Positions 9,297 to 19,563 of a stretch of DNA of 64,000 nucleotides are shown here, in pieces. The first letter of the stretch is position 1; each line of letters starts with the position of its first letter. The position numbers and the translations under genes are program-made. Where the stretch lies: the NCBI RefSeq assembly GCF_009882935.1, contig NZ_WTVA01000001.1, positions 572,238-636,237 on the forward strand, read 5' to 3'. Below the pieces are notes generated by a model. That model did not search any database. It worked only from the letters and a program-made list of their open reading frames with translations, and was not told where the DNA came from. Origin of the DNA: Sneathiella chungangensis (GTDB taxonomy: Bacteria; Pseudomonadota; Alphaproteobacteria; Sneathiellales; Sneathiellaceae).

Positions 9297-9331
9297 GAGT
9301 CCGAGGCGGATGATAAAGTTGTCCAAGGTTG

Positions 9332-9388
9332 ATCGAAGCTGTTTTTGCCCTTTCCACCCCTCCCCTCAACGGCAAAAATGGCTTCGAT
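9332..9388 (+). ncRNA. Candidate small RNA hairpin with C-rich loop
   Basis: ATCGAAGC-TG-TTTTTGCC (9332-9349) pairs with GGCAAAAA-TG-GCTTCGAT (9371-9388); the internal TG/TG positions can form two G-U wobbles in RNA. The 21-base loop is pyrimidine-rich (CCACCCCTCCCC) and complementary to purine-rich ribosome sites. C-rich loops are known from several alphaproteobacterial small RNAs. There is no clear T-run after it on the plus strand. It could instead be a 3' hairpin for either convergent gene. Confidence 0.35.
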
Positions 9389-9399
9389 TACCCCTCTCC

Positions 9400-10530
9400 C
9401 TAAACCGGGTCGATATCGCCTTTTTCCTGCATCGCGAAGAAATCGAGCGCGAAATCCGCCATCTTTCCCGCTTCAATCGCGGCGCGCATGCCCGCCATGA
9501 TCTCCTGATAATAATGCAGATTATGCCAGGTCAGCAGGATGGAGCCGAGCATCTCCTTCGCCTTGAACAAGTGATGAAGATAGCCGCGGCTGTAATTCCG
9601 GCAGGCCGGGCAGGCGCACCGCTCATCTAGCGGGCGCGGATCATCCGCATGCCGGGCATTGCGGATATTGATGGTGCCATAACGCGTGAAGCCCTGCGCA
9701 TTCCGCCCTGAGCGGGTCGGCAGCACGCAGTCAAACATATCGATCCCGCGCATGACCGCGCCGACCAGATCATCCGGCTTGCCTACCCCCATCAGATAGC
9801 GCGGCTTGTCGTTCGGGAGCGCGGGCGTTGTGAACTCCAACGTGCGGAACATTTCCGACTGCCCTTCCCCCACGGCCAGCCCGCCGACGGCATAACCCTC
9901 GAACCCGATGCCGGTAAGGGCGGCCACCGATTCCAGACGTAAATCCTCGTAGGTCGAGCCCTGAACGATACCGAACAGGCCATAGCCAGCCCGTTGCTCA
10001 TAGGCCTCGCGGGAGCGTGCGGCCCAGCGCATGGACCGGCGCATGGAGCTTGCCGCCACCTCCTCCGTCGCCGGATAGGGCGTGCATTCATCGAAGGCCA
10101 TGGTGATGGTCGCGTCAAGATCATTCTGGATCTGCATGGAGCGTTCGGGCGTCAGTTCGAACCGCTGGCCATCGATATGGGATTTAAAGGTGACGCCGTT
10201 TTCATCGATCTTGCGCAGCTCATTGAGCGACATCACCTGAAAGCCACCGCTGTCGGTGAGGATCGGCCGCTCCCAGTTCATGAATTTATGCAGGCCGCCA
10301 AGGCGTTTCACCCGCTCCGATCCCGGGCGCAGCATCAGATGATAGGTATTGCCGAGCAGGATATCGGCGCCGGTCTCGCGCACGGCCTCCGGCGTCATGC
10401 CCTTCACTGTCGCCGCCGTCCCGACGGGCATGAAGGCGGGCGTGCGTATCTCCCCATGGGCGGTATTGAGCGTTCCGCGCCGGGCCGCGCCGTCAACGCA
10501 GGAGATTTTGAACTCGAATGTCTTTGTCAT
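9400..10530 (-). CDS. tgt: tRNA-guanine transglycosylase
   Basis: Exchanges G34 for preQ1 in GUN-anticodon tRNAs. The protein has 376 residues. The general base Asp93 lies in [10 protein letters not shown], the second catalytic Asp in [14 protein letters not shown], and the zinc ligands in [16 protein letters not shown]. It overlaps queA by four bases, so the two consecutive queuosine steps are translationally coupled. The pair sits in the common alphaproteobacterial series gyrA-coaD-ppi-queA-tgt. Confidence 0.97.
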   Translation of the reverse strand: MTKTFEFKISCVDGAARRGTLNTAHGEIRTPAFMPVGTAATVKGMTPEAVRETGADILLGNTYHLMLRPGSERVKRLGGLHKFMNWERPILTDSGGFQVMSLNELRKIDENGVTFKSHIDGQRFELTPERSMQIQNDLDATITMAFDECTPYPATEEVAASSMRRSMRWAARSREAYEQRAGYGLFGIVQGSTYEDLRLESVAALTGIGFEGYAVGGLAVGEGQSEMFRTLEFTTPALPNDKPRYLMGVGKPDDLVGAVMRGIDMFDCVLPTRSGRNAQGFTRYGTINIRNARHADDPRPLDERCACPACRNYSRGYLHHLFKAKEMLGSILLTWHNLHYYQEIMAGMRAAIEAGKMADFALDFFAMQEKGDIDPV

Positions 10531-11558
10531 GACGTCGGATATAGCAGCGAACAGTCGCCATAGGAATAGAAACGGTATTTCTCCGCGATCGCATGGGCAT
10601 AGGCCGCCTTCATGGTCTCCAGTCCGGAAAAGGCCGACACAAGCATGAACAGCGTTGATTTCGGCAGATGGAAATTGGTGATCAGCAAATCGATCGCCTT
10701 GAAACGGTAGCCCGGCGTGATGAAAATATCCGTCTCCCCCTCGAACGGATGGAGAATGCCCTGCTCATCCGCCGCGCTCTCCAAAAGTCGCAGGCTGGTC
10801 GTCCCGACCGAAACAATCCGTCCGCCGCGGGTGCGGACCTCGTTAATTTTCCTCGCCGTCTCCGCATTGAGGAAGCCCCGTTCCGCATGCATCAGATGGT
10901 CTTCCGTATCCTCGACCTTGACCGGCAGGAAGGTGCCCGCGCCGACATGCAGGGTGGTCGTCACCATCTCGATCCCGCGCGCGCGGAATTTCTCAAGAAG
11001 CGCCTTGGTGAAGTGAAGGCCCGCCGTCGGGGCCGCGACCGCCCCTTCGTCTTTTGCAAAAATCGTCTGGTAGTCGCGCTTGTCCTGCTCATCGACGGGA
11101 CGCAGGCTGCTGATATAGGGCGGGAGGGGGATTTCCCCATGCGCCATCAGCTTTTCCATCAGTTCAGGGCCGGAAGCAGAGAAGGAGAGCGCAACCTCGC
11201 CGCCATCGAATTTTTCCGTAACCAATGCTGTAAAATCATCGGAGAACCGTATGATATCACTAACCTTTAACTTCTTCGCAGGCTTCGCAAAGGCATGCCA
11301 GCTATCGGCGGCGACATTCTTGTGAAGCGTGACCTCGATCTTCGCCGTCCGCCTTGTCCCGCGCAGCCGTGCCGGGATCACCTTGGTATCATTAAAGACG
11401 AGGAGATCGCCTTCGCGCAGCAGTCCAGGGAGATCCGCGACCTTATGATCGGCCAAGGATTTCCCGACCACCAGAAGCTTCGCCGCCTCGCGCGGAACGG
11501 CGGGACGATCGGCAATCCGGTCCGGCGGAAGGGTAAAATCGAACAGGTCAACTTTCAT
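10527..11558 (-). CDS. queA: S-adenosylmethionine:tRNA ribosyltransferase-isomerase
   Basis: Transfers and isomerises the ribosyl group of SAM onto preQ1-tRNA to give epoxyqueuosine, the step after Tgt. The length of 343 residues is normal. Typical motifs are the N-terminal [30 protein letters not shown] and the C-terminal [16 protein letters not shown]. Its end overlaps the tgt start (ATGA). The cyclophilin gene upstream is separated by 63 bases. Confidence 0.97.
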   Translation of the reverse strand: MKVDLFDFTLPPDRIADRPAVPREAAKLLVVGKSLADHKVADLPGLLREGDLLVFNDTKVIPARLRGTRRTAKIEVTLHKNVAADSWHAFAKPAKKLKVSDIIRFSDDFTALVTEKFDGGEVALSFSASGPELMEKLMAHGEIPLPPYISSLRPVDEQDKRDYQTIFAKDEGAVAAPTAGLHFTKALLEKFRARGIEMVTTTLHVGAGTFLPVKVEDTEDHLMHAERGFLNAETARKINEVRTRGGRIVSVGTTSLRLLESAADEQGILHPFEGETDIFITPGYRFKAIDLLITNFHLPKSTLFMLVSAFSGLETMKAAYAHAIAEKYRFYSYGDCSLLYPTS

Positions 11559-11621
11559 GGCGTAAAACGCAAACGAACGACTTGGGACGCCAAGCCGTTC
11601 GTGCCCGGAATTAGAGGAAAT

Positions 11622-12104
11622 CTATTCGACGTCGGCCGCAACCTTCAGGCTGATGATCTTGTCCGGGTCCTTAACGGAGCCATTGTCCATGCTGTTGCCC
11701 TTCTTGATCTTGTGAACGGCGTCCATGCCCTCGACGACCTGGCCCCAGATGGAATACTGGCTGTCGAGATGCGGTGCGCGGTCAAACATGATGAAGAACT
11801 GGCTGTCGGCGCTGTCCGGATGTCCGGCGCGGGCCATCGAGCAAGTGCCCTCAATATGCGCTTCACCGGAGAATTCCGCGCTCAGCTTCTGCCCTGATCC
11901 GCCGGTTCCCGTGCCATGCGGACAGCCCGTCTGGGCCATGAAACCGTCAATCACGCGGTGAAATACAATCCCGTCATAAAAGCCGTCGCGCGCCAGTTCC
12001 TTGATTCGGGTGACATGGTTCGGCGCAAGATCGGGGCGCATCTCGATAACGACGCGGCCGTCCTTCAGTTCAAGATAGAGGGTGTTTTCTAAATCACGGG
12101 ACAT
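11622..12104 (-). CDS. Cyclophilin-type peptidyl-prolyl isomerase (cytoplasmic)
   Basis: A 160-residue cyclophilin that catalyses cis-trans isomerisation of X-Pro bonds. Motifs include FHRVIDGFMAQTG, the SQFFIMFDRAPHLD substrate-site segment and YSIWGQVVEGMD. No signal peptide is present, so it acts in the cytoplasm; many relatives carry an additional periplasmic copy, not seen here. It lies between coaD and queA in one direction. Confidence 0.93.
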   Translation of the reverse strand: MSRDLENTLYLELKDGRVVIEMRPDLAPNHVTRIKELARDGFYDGIVFHRVIDGFMAQTGCPHGTGTGGSGQKLSAEFSGEAHIEGTCSMARAGHPDSADSQFFIMFDRAPHLDSQYSIWGQVVEGMDAVHKIKKGNSMDNGSVKDPDKIISLKVAADVE

Positions 12105-12146
12105 AAATCGCTCCTGTTGCGTCCGGATCCCTCCCGGACAGTAGTG

Positions 12147-12662
12147 TTAGCTGGTTTTATTGCTCCGGATCAGCTCGACGCGCTCGACAATTTTCTGCGC
12201 CGTCGCTGCGGAAACAAATTTCGTAATATCCCCATCCAGCAAGGCAATTTCCTTGACCAGGCTGGAGGCAATGAACTGATGCTGGTCGGAGGCCATCAGG
12301 AAAACCGTTTCAATCTCGGAATTCAGGCGCCGGTTCATGCCCACCATCTGGAATTCATATTCAAAGTCGGATACGGCGCGAAGACCGCGAATAATAATCG
12401 AGGCGCCCACCTGCTCCGCGAAATGCATGAGAAGGTTGTTGAAGGGTTTCACGACGAAATTGGTGCCCGGAAATTCCTCGGTCATTTTCTCGACCATTTC
12501 CACGCGTTCTTCGACGGTAAAAAGAGGATTTTTCCCCGGGTTCATCGCCACACCAATCACCAGCGTATCAACCAGTTTCGACGCCCGCCGGATGATATCA
12601 TAATGGCCGAGGGTGATCGGATCAAAGGTCCCCGGGTACAATCCTACGCGATTCTTCGGCAT
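12147..12662 (-). CDS. coaD: Phosphopantetheine adenylyltransferase
   Basis: Makes dephospho-CoA from phosphopantetheine and ATP, the penultimate step of CoA synthesis. At 171 residues it is close to the family norm. The nucleotidyltransferase motif T/HxGH is seen in GTFDPITLGHYDII, and the second motif is EFQMVGMNRRL. It lies 60 bases downstream of gyrA and in the same direction. Confidence 0.96.
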   Translation of the reverse strand: MPKNRVGLYPGTFDPITLGHYDIIRRASKLVDTLVIGVAMNPGKNPLFTVEERVEMVEKMTEEFPGTNFVVKPFNNLLMHFAEQVGASIIIRGLRAVSDFEYEFQMVGMNRRLNSEIETVFLMASDQHQFIASSLVKEIALLDGDITKFVSAATAQKIVERVELIRSNKTS

Positions 12663-12722
12663 GAAATTTATTTCCTTTCTTTGCTACTTCTTTGCGTTAG
12701 CTTGATTATTCTGCACAGGCGG

Positions 12723-15431
12723 TCAGTCGTTTTCTTCCTCACCGGCGGGATCGGCGTCCTCTCCGCCCTCGTCATCCGATTTCGCATCGGCAAGCGCGGT
12801 GACGGATACGACCTTCTCGCCTTCCGCCGTCTTGAAGAGCGTGACGCCCTGCGTATTCCGGCCGGCGATCCGGATATCGGTGACAGGCGTCCGGATCAGC
12901 TTGCCGCCGTTGGTGACCAGCATGATCTGCTCATCCTCCGTAATCGGGAACGTCGCAACGACCTCCCCGTTCCGGCTCGAGGTTTCAATATTGATGATCC
13001 CCTGGCCGCCGCGGTTCGTGACGCGGTATTCGAAGGCATTCGTCCGCTTGCCATAGCCGTTTTCGGTGATGGCGAGCAGGACTTCCTCATCTTTTAGCAA
13101 GGTCTCATAGGTCTCGGCCGAAATATCGCCATACTCGGTGACGTTGCCACTGTCATCGACGGATTTGCGCGCCCGGAGATAGGCATCGCGGGTTTCCGTA
13201 TCGACGTCGACGTGATTGAGGATCGACATGCCGATGACGCTGTCCCCGTTGGCGAGCTTCATGCCGCGCACGCCGCTTGAATCGCGGCCCTTGAACAGGC
13301 GCACATCGGTTGCGCGGAAGCGGATGCATTTGCCGCCTTTGGCGACCAGCAGCACATCGGAATCAGGCGTACAGATCTGAACGCCGATAAGCTGGTCATC
13401 TTCATCCAGCTTCATGGCGATCTTGCCGTTCGATTTCACGTTGGAGAAATCGCTGAGCTGGTTGCGCCGGACATTGCCCTTGGCGGTCGCGAACATAACC
13501 TCGAGTTCCGACCAGCTTTCCTCCTCCTCGGGGAGCGGCATCAAGGTGTAGATCACCTCACCCTCCTCCAGTGGCAGGAGATTGATGATCGCCTTGCCGA
13601 GGCTCTGCGGCGAGCCGAGCGGCAGCCGGTAGACCTTCAGCTTGTAGACCCGCCCGAAGGAGGAGAAGAACAGCACCGGCGTATGGGTGTTCACGACAAA
13701 GACCTGCGTTACGAAATCCTCGTCACGGGTCTGCATGCCCGCACGGCCCTTGCCACCGCGGCGCTGCGGCCGGTAGGTCGAGAGCGGCACGCGCTTGATA
13801 TATCCCTTGTGGCTGACCGTCAGCACCATATCCTCGCGCTGGATCAAATCCTCGATATCATGCTCGAACTCGTTTTCCTCGATCTGCGTACGCCGCGGAA
13901 CCGCGTATTTCTCCTTCATTTCCAGAAGTTCGTCGCGGATAATCCCGATCAGGCGCGGCCGGCTGGACAGAATATCGAGATAGTCGAGAATTTTCGTTCC
14001 CAAATCCTTGAGTTCGTCACCGATCTCGTTCTGGCCGAGCGCGGTCAGGCGCTGCAGGCGGAGATCGAGGATCGCCCGCGCCTGGGCTTCGGACAGACGG
14101 TAGGTACCGTCGGCATTGATCATATGCTCGGGATCATCGACAAGCCGGATCAGCGCCTCGACGGAGTTCGCCGGCCAGTCGCGGCCCATCAGTTCGGCGC
14201 GCGCCGTTGCCGGGTCCGGCGCCGCACGGATCAGCTTGATCACTTCATCAATGTTGGCAACCGCGATGGCGAGACCGATCAACACATGTGCCCGCTCCCG
14301 CGCCTTGCCCAGCAGGAACTTGGTCCGCCTTGAGATAACCTCTTCGCGGAAATCGAGGAAGGCCTCGAGCAGTTCCCTGACGTTCAGAAGCTCCGGCTTG
14401 CCGCGATTGAGCGCCAGCATATTGACGCCGAAGGAGGTCTGCAGGGAGGTAAAGCGGTACAGCTGGTTCAGTACCACCTCGGCCATCGCATCGCGCTTGA
14501 TCTCGATCACCACGCGCACGCCATGCCGGTCCGATTCATCGCGGAGATCGCCGATTCCGTCGATCTTTTTCGCCCGCACCAGGTCGGCAATCTGCTCGAC
14601 GAGCCGCGCCTTGTTGATCTGGTAGGGAATTTCGCTGACGATCAGGGCCTGACGTTCTTTGCGGATTTCCTCGATATCCACCTTCGCCCGCATGATCACC
14701 GAGCCGCGCCCGGTGGTGAGGCCGCTGATCGATCCGCTGCGTCCGAGGATAATGCCGCCGGTCGGGAAATCCGGACCGGGGATATAGTCAATCAGTTCCT
14801 CGACCGCCATGTCCGGCTTCTCAAGGAGGGCGAGCGCCCCGTCAATCACTTCGCCAAGGTTATGCGGCGGGATATTGGTCGCCATGCCGACGGCAATGCC
14901 GCCTGCGCCATTGACCAGCAGATTGGGATAGCGCGCCGGCAGAACCGAGGGCTCGCGCTCGCTGTCGTCATAGTTATTGACGAAATCAACGGTGTCCTTG
15001 TCTATATCGTCGATCAGGCTCTCGGCCGCCTTTTCAAGCCGCGCCTCGGTGTAACGCATGGCCGCGGCCTTGTCGCCGTCCATCGAGCCGAAGTTACCCT
15101 GCCCCTCAACCAGTTTGAGGCTCATCGAGAAATCCTGCGCGAGGCGCACCATGGCGTCATAGATCGCGCTGTCGCCATGGGGATGGTAACGACCCATCAC
15201 GTCACCGACGACACGGGCGGATTTGCGGAAGGCCTTGTCGGAGGTATAGCCGTTCTCATACATCGCGTAGATGATGCGCCGGTGCACCGGCTTGAGGCCG
15301 TCACGGGCATCTGGAAGCGCGCGCGACACAATCACGCTCATGGCGTAGTCGAGATACGACCGCCGCATTTCCTCCTCGATGGTAACGGGCACAATATGCT
15401 TGTCGAAAGGAGGGTTGGTTACATCGCTCAA
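12723..15431 (-). CDS. gyrA: DNA gyrase subunit A
   Basis: Breakage-rejoining subunit of gyrase, 902 residues. The active-site tyrosine is Tyr127 ([11 protein letters not shown]). The quinolone region reads [12 protein letters not shown], so the residues equal to E. coli Ser83 and Asp87 are the sensitive forms (Ser88 and Asp92 here). The C-terminal domain carries the GyrA-box-like segment [10 protein letters not shown] and ends in an acidic tail ([17 protein letters not shown]), a usual autoinhibitory feature. An inverted repeat lies in its leader at 15459-15480. Confidence 0.98.
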   Translation of the reverse strand: MSDVTNPPFDKHIVPVTIEEEMRRSYLDYAMSVIVSRALPDARDGLKPVHRRIIYAMYENGYTSDKAFRKSARVVGDVMGRYHPHGDSAIYDAMVRLAQDFSMSLKLVEGQGNFGSMDGDKAAAMRYTEARLEKAAESLIDDIDKDTVDFVNNYDDSEREPSVLPARYPNLLVNGAGGIAVGMATNIPPHNLGEVIDGALALLEKPDMAVEELIDYIPGPDFPTGGIILGRSGSISGLTTGRGSVIMRAKVDIEEIRKERQALIVSEIPYQINKARLVEQIADLVRAKKIDGIGDLRDESDRHGVRVVIEIKRDAMAEVVLNQLYRFTSLQTSFGVNMLALNRGKPELLNVRELLEAFLDFREEVISRRTKFLLGKARERAHVLIGLAIAVANIDEVIKLIRAAPDPATARAELMGRDWPANSVEALIRLVDDPEHMINADGTYRLSEAQARAILDLRLQRLTALGQNEIGDELKDLGTKILDYLDILSSRPRLIGIIRDELLEMKEKYAVPRRTQIEENEFEHDIEDLIQREDMVLTVSHKGYIKRVPLSTYRPQRRGGKGRAGMQTRDEDFVTQVFVVNTHTPVLFFSSFGRVYKLKVYRLPLGSPQSLGKAIINLLPLEEGEVIYTLMPLPEEEESWSELEVMFATAKGNVRRNQLSDFSNVKSNGKIAMKLDEDDQLIGVQICTPDSDVLLVAKGGKCIRFRATDVRLFKGRDSSGVRGMKLANGDSVIGMSILNHVDVDTETRDAYLRARKSVDDSGNVTEYGDISAETYETLLKDEEVLLAITENGYGKRTNAFEYRVTNRGGQGIINIETSSRNGEVVATFPITEDEQIMLVTNGGKLIRTPVTDIRIAGRNTQGVTLFKTAEGEKVVSVTALADAKSDDEGGEDADPAGEEEND

Positions 15432-15458
15432 GGCAGGGATTCCTGAATAAACTTGCTT

Positions 15459-15480
15459 ATGCCTGAGATGATTCAGGCAT
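15459..15480 (-). promoter_or_regulatory. Inverted repeat in the gyrA leader
   Basis: ATGCCTGA (15459-15466) and TCAGGCAT (15473-15480) form a perfect 8-bp stem with a six-base loop, 28 bases upstream of the gyrA start. There is no T-run. It could be an operator or mRNA hairpin linked to supercoiling control of gyrA; the role is not shown by sequence. Confidence 0.4.
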
Positions 15481-15607
15481 GGGAAAATGGTAAAACTCCC
15501 CTGCCCGAAACGGCTGTGAACAGGGTTGCCCTGTTCTACAAGATATCAGCCCCTCGCGCAACCTTTAGCGGGCCAGAAAGGCGCCCTTTCGCCGCTTGTT
15601 GCGCCCC

Positions 15608-15871
15608 TTAAAGGGCGGCGCTGTCGAGCGCCTGCTGTCCGCGGGAAACCGGCGTCGCCCTGCGCACGCGGTTCGTGACCATCCGGTCATGCAATTTGGT
15701 TATGATCCGGCTTCCCGTCTTTTCAAAAAGGAATGGGAAGACGGCATGGACGGTCGCGCAAAACCCGGCGACAAACAGCCAGAATGCGAAGGTGCCGGAC
15801 ATTTCCATATGCTCGGCATAGCTTTCATTGACGGAAGCGGGATGCTCGGTAAAGAGTTTCAGGATCGTCAT
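15608..15871 (-). CDS. DUF6356 family small membrane protein
   Basis: An 87-residue protein. It shows the family pattern LFTEHPASVNESYAEHM near the N-terminus, one membrane segment (about 26-50, FAFWLFVAGFCATVHAVFPF), and the FLFEKTGSRII and LHDRMV motifs. The family is common in alphaproteobacteria and has no known function. The start codon is ATG 15869-15871. It is divergent from the Lrp-type gene across 153 bases. Confidence 0.8.
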   Translation of the reverse strand: MTILKLFTEHPASVNESYAEHMEMSGTFAFWLFVAGFCATVHAVFPFLFEKTGSRIITKLHDRMVTNRVRRATPVSRGQQALDSAAL

Positions 15872-16024
15872 CTGTCTTGGTCCGGTTTCTAATGGTCATT
15901 CATACTCACAACTTGGGGACAATAATAACCGATCATACGGAAATTTTTGTCCTTTATTGACGCATATGACAATTTATGTGAAACATATTGCTCGTAATTT
16001 TTATATTTTACGGGATATTTACCC

Positions 16025-16483
16025 ATGGATCATATTGACCAGAAAATTCTGACTCGCCTGCAAAAGGACAGCTCCATCGCCGTCGCGGACCTCGCCGGTG
16101 AGGTCGGCTGTTCGCGCACCGCCTGCTGGCGGCGCATCAAGTCGCTGGAGGACGCGGGCATCATCCGCGGCCAGGTCACCCTTCTCGATCGGAGCAAGCT
16201 GAATTTGCCGGTCACCGTTTTTGTCGCCATCAAGACAAGCCGCCATGATGTCGACTGGCTCAGGAAATTCGCCGAGACCGTCGATAAGTTTCCGGAGATC
16301 ATGGAATTCTACCGGATGAGCGGCGATATCGATTATCTGCTGAAAGTCGCGGTGAAGGACGTTGCCGCCTACGATCGGTTCTATCACCGGCTCATTCAGG
16401 AGGTCGAGCTCTCCGACGTCAGCTCCAATTTCGCGATGGAGGAGATAAAGTTCACCACCGCCCTGCCGCTTCAGTCGATTTAG
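16025..16483 (+). CDS. Lrp/AsnC family transcriptional regulator
   Basis: A 152-residue protein with an N-terminal AsnC-type helix-turn-helix (SIAVADLAGEVGCSRTACWR) and a C-terminal RAM ligand-binding domain (about 60-140, with FYRMSGDIDYLLKVAV). Such proteins form octamers and respond to amino acids. The target is unknown; the divergent DUF6356 gene and itself are the nearest candidates. Its TAG stop overlaps the stop of the convergent hydantoinase-type gene by four bases. Confidence 0.92.
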   Translation: MDHIDQKILTRLQKDSSIAVADLAGEVGCSRTACWRRIKSLEDAGIIRGQVTLLDRSKLNLPVTVFVAIKTSRHDVDWLRKFAETVDKFPEIMEFYRMSGDIDYLLKVAVKDVAAYDRFYHRLIQEVELSDVSSNFAMEEIKFTTALPLQSI

Positions 16484-18477
16484 CGGGCAATGCGTGGCCG
16501 TCCGAACGCTACGACGGTCAAAAGGCTCTCGATAAACAATTCGCGGCCGTCGATCAGGGCGACATTGTCTTTGCGGTCGAACGTCGTATGGATTTGCATG
16601 GCGCCCGCGGCCGTCGCCATCTCCTCCGCCTCCCGGGTCAGGAGTTCCTGCGCCGCCAAGGCGGCCGCCTCCAAGGTTGCGAAGTCCAGCGGCTCGCCGC
16701 TGTGATAGAGGCGGAATTCATCCGTTTCCGTCGGCATGATGGTGGCATTGGCGCTGACGCGGACCTGACCCACAACCGCGCCGACGGCATTGGCGACACC
16801 GGCATGATCGGGAATGATCGCCCGGGTGCGCAGGCGCCCCGCGACCTCCGGATAATAGATATGGGCGGAGGCGCCGAGCCCGATCACCGGTTTTCGAAAG
16901 CCGATGCTCAGATCGACGAGCGGATGCGCCTCGGGCCGGCGGGCGGCGCGATAAAGGCTGACCGCAAGGGACGGCGGAAGCTGCTCATTTCCCGCAAGGG
17001 CAGCCTCGATCAGTGTCTCGCTTGATGTCGTCACCAGCGCATCGACAATCATCCGGCTCAGCGCGTCGGCGGAGGGCGCGATCGCCATCCCGCGGCTATC
17101 CTTGTTGCGGGCGAACAGCGCCGCCGCCATCTCCGCCGCCCCGCGGTCCCAGGCATCATGGAGCCGGAGAACATGGGCCGCATCCGACGGCGTAAGGCCC
17201 GCGACCATGACAAGCCCCATGGAGACAAGCCGGTCGAGCGCCGTCAGATACCGGCGCTTCACAATCAGCTTGTCCAGCGCCACCGGCCCTTTTTGCAATT
17301 CATCAAGAAGGTCGCGCTCAAGCGGTTTCAGGGCCGCGAGATGGGCGCTCTGCCGTCCGATGACAGCGGCGAACCGGCCGGAGGTTTCCGTTACCCGCTC
17401 CTGTCCGAGCGCGGCATCGAGCGTGCGATGGACAAGATCGGCATGGTCAAGGGCGAACAGGCTGACCGGCACAAGTCGTCTCGGCCCGAGGCCAATGGCG
17501 AGCGACAGGCCGGACCGCACCGCCGAAACCTCGCTGTCCCCGCCAAGGCCGACGGTATACATCGCCACCGCCTCGACCATTGTCCGCCAGCCGCCGACCG
17601 TCGCCCCCTCCGCATCCAGCCGCGGTCGTCCCCCGTCAAGAAGCGCGATATCCGTCGTCGTGCCGCCGATATCGGAAACCATGGCGTCCGTCTCGCCGCT
17701 CAGATAGGCCGCCCCGACAAGGCTCGCGGCGGGACCGGAGAGAATGGTCTCGATCGGCTTCACCTTGGCAATTTCGGCGGAGATGAGCGCGCCGTCGCCC
17801 TGCACCACCATTAGCGGAGCGTTGATCCTGGTTTGCGCAAGCAGGGCCTCCGTCGAGGCGACCAGATGATGGATGAGATTGATCAACCGCGCATTCAGGA
17901 CCGAGGTCAGCGCCCGTCGCGGCCCGTCGAGCTTGCTGGAAAGCTCATGGCTGCAGGTGACGCTGTTGCCGGAATGGGCGAGGATCAATTCGCGCGCCCG
18001 GAGTTCATGCTCGGGATTGCGGATCGCGAATAAGCCGGCAACGGCAAAGGCGGAAACGCTTCCCTCCATGGCGGCCAGCTCCGCCGTCAGCTTGTCCTCG
18101 TCGAGCGGCGCCAGCGCTTCCCCATGTCCGTTATGGCCGCCGCCGAGGAAAATGACCGGATCGCCTTTAAGGGCCTCACGGAGGTTATTGCGATCAAGCG
18201 CGCTCTCCTCAAAACCGATCATCACCAGGCAGATGCGCCCGCCCTGCCCTTCAACCAGCGCATTGGTGGCGAGCGTGGTCGAAAGCGACACCAGGCCGAT
18301 GTCGCCCGGCGTGATTCCTTCCGCCGCAATCACTTTGGCGAGGGAATTCCCGATACCGATTGCATAGTCTTCCCGCGTCGTCAGCGATTTGGCGCTGGCG
18401 ATGACGCCCTTTTCCTCATCAAACAGCACGGCGTCCGTATAGGTGCCGCCGGTATCAATGCCGAGCAATAAGGTCAT
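16480..18477 (-). CDS. Hydantoinase A/oxoprolinase-family protein (HyuA type)
   Basis: A 665-residue protein from ATG 18477; the open frame runs 90 codons further upstream but that part overlaps the VOC gene and is not coding. The start, LLLGIDTGGTYTDAVLFDEE, is the ATP-binding start of the Hydant_A_N domain. DIGGTTTDIALL (about 265-280) is the second phosphate loop of the ASKHA fold. The family hydrolyses hydantoins, 5-oxoproline or carboxylates acetone with a HyuB partner. No HyuB gene is adjacent, so the substrate is open. The middle has an unusual stretch with a winged-helix look (LLDELQKGPVALDKLIVKRR), possibly an insertion. Confidence 0.85.
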   Translation of the reverse strand: MTLLLGIDTGGTYTDAVLFDEEKGVIASAKSLTTREDYAIGIGNSLAKVIAAEGITPGDIGLVSLSTTLATNALVEGQGGRICLVMIGFEESALDRNNLREALKGDPVIFLGGGHNGHGEALAPLDEDKLTAELAAMEGSVSAFAVAGLFAIRNPEHELRARELILAHSGNSVTCSHELSSKLDGPRRALTSVLNARLINLIHHLVASTEALLAQTRINAPLMVVQGDGALISAEIAKVKPIETILSGPAASLVGAAYLSGETDAMVSDIGGTTTDIALLDGGRPRLDAEGATVGGWRTMVEAVAMYTVGLGGDSEVSAVRSGLSLAIGLGPRRLVPVSLFALDHADLVHRTLDAALGQERVTETSGRFAAVIGRQSAHLAALKPLERDLLDELQKGPVALDKLIVKRRYLTALDRLVSMGLVMVAGLTPSDAAHVLRLHDAWDRGAAEMAAALFARNKDSRGMAIAPSADALSRMIVDALVTTSSETLIEAALAGNEQLPPSLAVSLYRAARRPEAHPLVDLSIGFRKPVIGLGASAHIYYPEVAGRLRTRAIIPDHAGVANAVGAVVGQVRVSANATIMPTETDEFRLYHSGEPLDFATLEAAALAAQELLTREAEEMATAAGAMQIHTTFDRKDNVALIDGRELFIESLLTVVAFGRPRIAR

Positions 18478-18484
18478 GGAAGCG

Positions 18485-18868
18485 TTATACTGGTTGCGGG
18501 AAGGTGAGTAACTCGACCTTGTTGCCGTCGGGATCGGTGAAAAAGGCGCCAAAATAAGTGGTGAGCGCAGCCGGGCGCATTCCCGGTTTCCCGGCATCCG
18601 CGCCGCCGCCCGCGAGCGCTGCCTCGTAGCAGGCGGTGACCAGTTCCTCGCTGCGGGTACGGAGGGCGATGTGACAGCCGGTATCGGCGGCGACCGGCGC
18701 CATTTCGGGGCGCGCATTAATCCAGAATTCGGGGAATTTCTTGCCATAACCGATCATCGTCGGCCGGTCGGCAATGCGCGTCATGCCGAGATGCCCGAGC
18801 ACCGCATCATAGAATTGCCCGCTTTTCGCAATGTCGCTGACCGCAACGGAAACATGATCTATCGCCAT
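18485..18868 (-). CDS. VOC-family (glyoxalase-like) protein
   Basis: A 127-residue protein with two beta-alpha-beta-beta-beta modules. MAIDHVSVAVSDIAKSGQFY supplies the first metal His and DPDGNKVELLTF the last Glu. The family covers metal-dependent lyases and dioxygenases, so the reaction cannot be fixed. It ends 7 bases before the HyuA-type gene in the same direction and may act on the same compound. Confidence 0.85.
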   Translation of the reverse strand: MAIDHVSVAVSDIAKSGQFYDAVLGHLGMTRIADRPTMIGYGKKFPEFWINARPEMAPVAADTGCHIALRTRSEELVTACYEAALAGGGADAGKPGMRPAALTTYFGAFFTDPDGNKVELLTFPQPV

Positions 18869-18897
18869 TTTCTTTCCTCCCTGCTGTTCCTTGTCAA

Positions 18898-18930
18898 ATA
18901 AAAAAGGCCGCCCGCAAGGGACAGCCTTTT
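18898..18930 (-). terminator. Rho-independent terminator of ssb
   Basis: Read on the minus strand, AAAAGGCTGTCC, a short loop, and GGGCGGCCTTTTTT form a stem with one internal mismatch and a T-run, 27 bases after the ssb stop. Confidence 0.8.
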
Positions 18931-18956
18931 CTCACTTTCTTCCCGTCATCCAACGA

Positions 18957-19460
18957 TCAGAACGGTATATCGTCGTCGAAGTCGCCGCCCATGCCGCTGC
19001 CGGCCGGACCGCCATAGCTCCTGTCTCCGCCGCCGCTCGGGGCGCCACCGCCGCCATATTCATTGCCGCCCTGCGCCCCGCCGTAGCCGGCGCCCTGACC
19101 CTGACCGCCACCGGCGCTGTCGAGCATGGTGAGCGCGGAATTAAAGCCCTGCAGCACAACCTCGGTCGAATATTTGGTGATGCCGTCCTGTTCATACTGG
19201 CGGGTCTGAAGCTGGCCTTCGAGATAGATTTTCGAGCCCTTCTTGAGATATTGCTCGGCGATCTTGCAAAGTCCTTCGTTGAAGATCACAACCCTGTGCC
19301 ATTCCGTGCGTTCCTTGCGCTCACCGCTGTCGCGGTCGCGCCAGGATTCGCTCGTCGCCACCCGGAGGTTACAGACAGGCTTGCCGTTGTTCATATAGCG
19401 AACTTCGGGATCCGCGCCCAGATTTCCAACAAGAATGACTTTATTAACGCTGCCCGCCAT
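18957..19460 (-). CDS. ssb: Single-stranded DNA-binding protein
   Basis: A 167-residue protein from ATG 19460. The OB fold starts with [20 protein letters not shown] and includes the TEWHRVVIF strand. A Gly-rich linker follows, and the acidic tip DDDIPF is the docking site for replication and repair partners. The reading frame stays open to 20264, but that part is antisense to uvrA and has no SSB homology. It is divergent from uvrA with a LexA-like site between, the usual arrangement in proteobacteria. Confidence 0.97.
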   Translation of the reverse strand: MAGSVNKVILVGNLGADPEVRYMNNGKPVCNLRVATSESWRDRDSGERKERTEWHRVVIFNEGLCKIAEQYLKKGSKIYLEGQLQTRQYEQDGITKYSTEVVLQGFNSALTMLDSAGGGQGQGAGYGGAQGGNEYGGGGAPSGGGDRSYGGPAGSGMGGDFDDDIPF

Positions 19461-19563
19461 GATGATTTCGCTTCCGATTCTAATTTCCCGTAAAAAATTC
19501 TGGCCAGACAATAACGTGCAAAAGCGCCTCTGGCCAGTGCTTTTCGACCAGAATGTCGACCGT

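Noticed and set aside
14523-15446. 307-codon frame opposite gyrA
   Set aside because: Antisense to an unambiguous gyrA, without its own motifs.
18478-18747. 90-codon N-terminal extension of the HyuA-type protein
   Set aside because: It overlaps the VOC gene in another frame, is Ser/Pro/Arg-rich, and the family start (LLLGIDTGGTYTD) follows ATG 18477.
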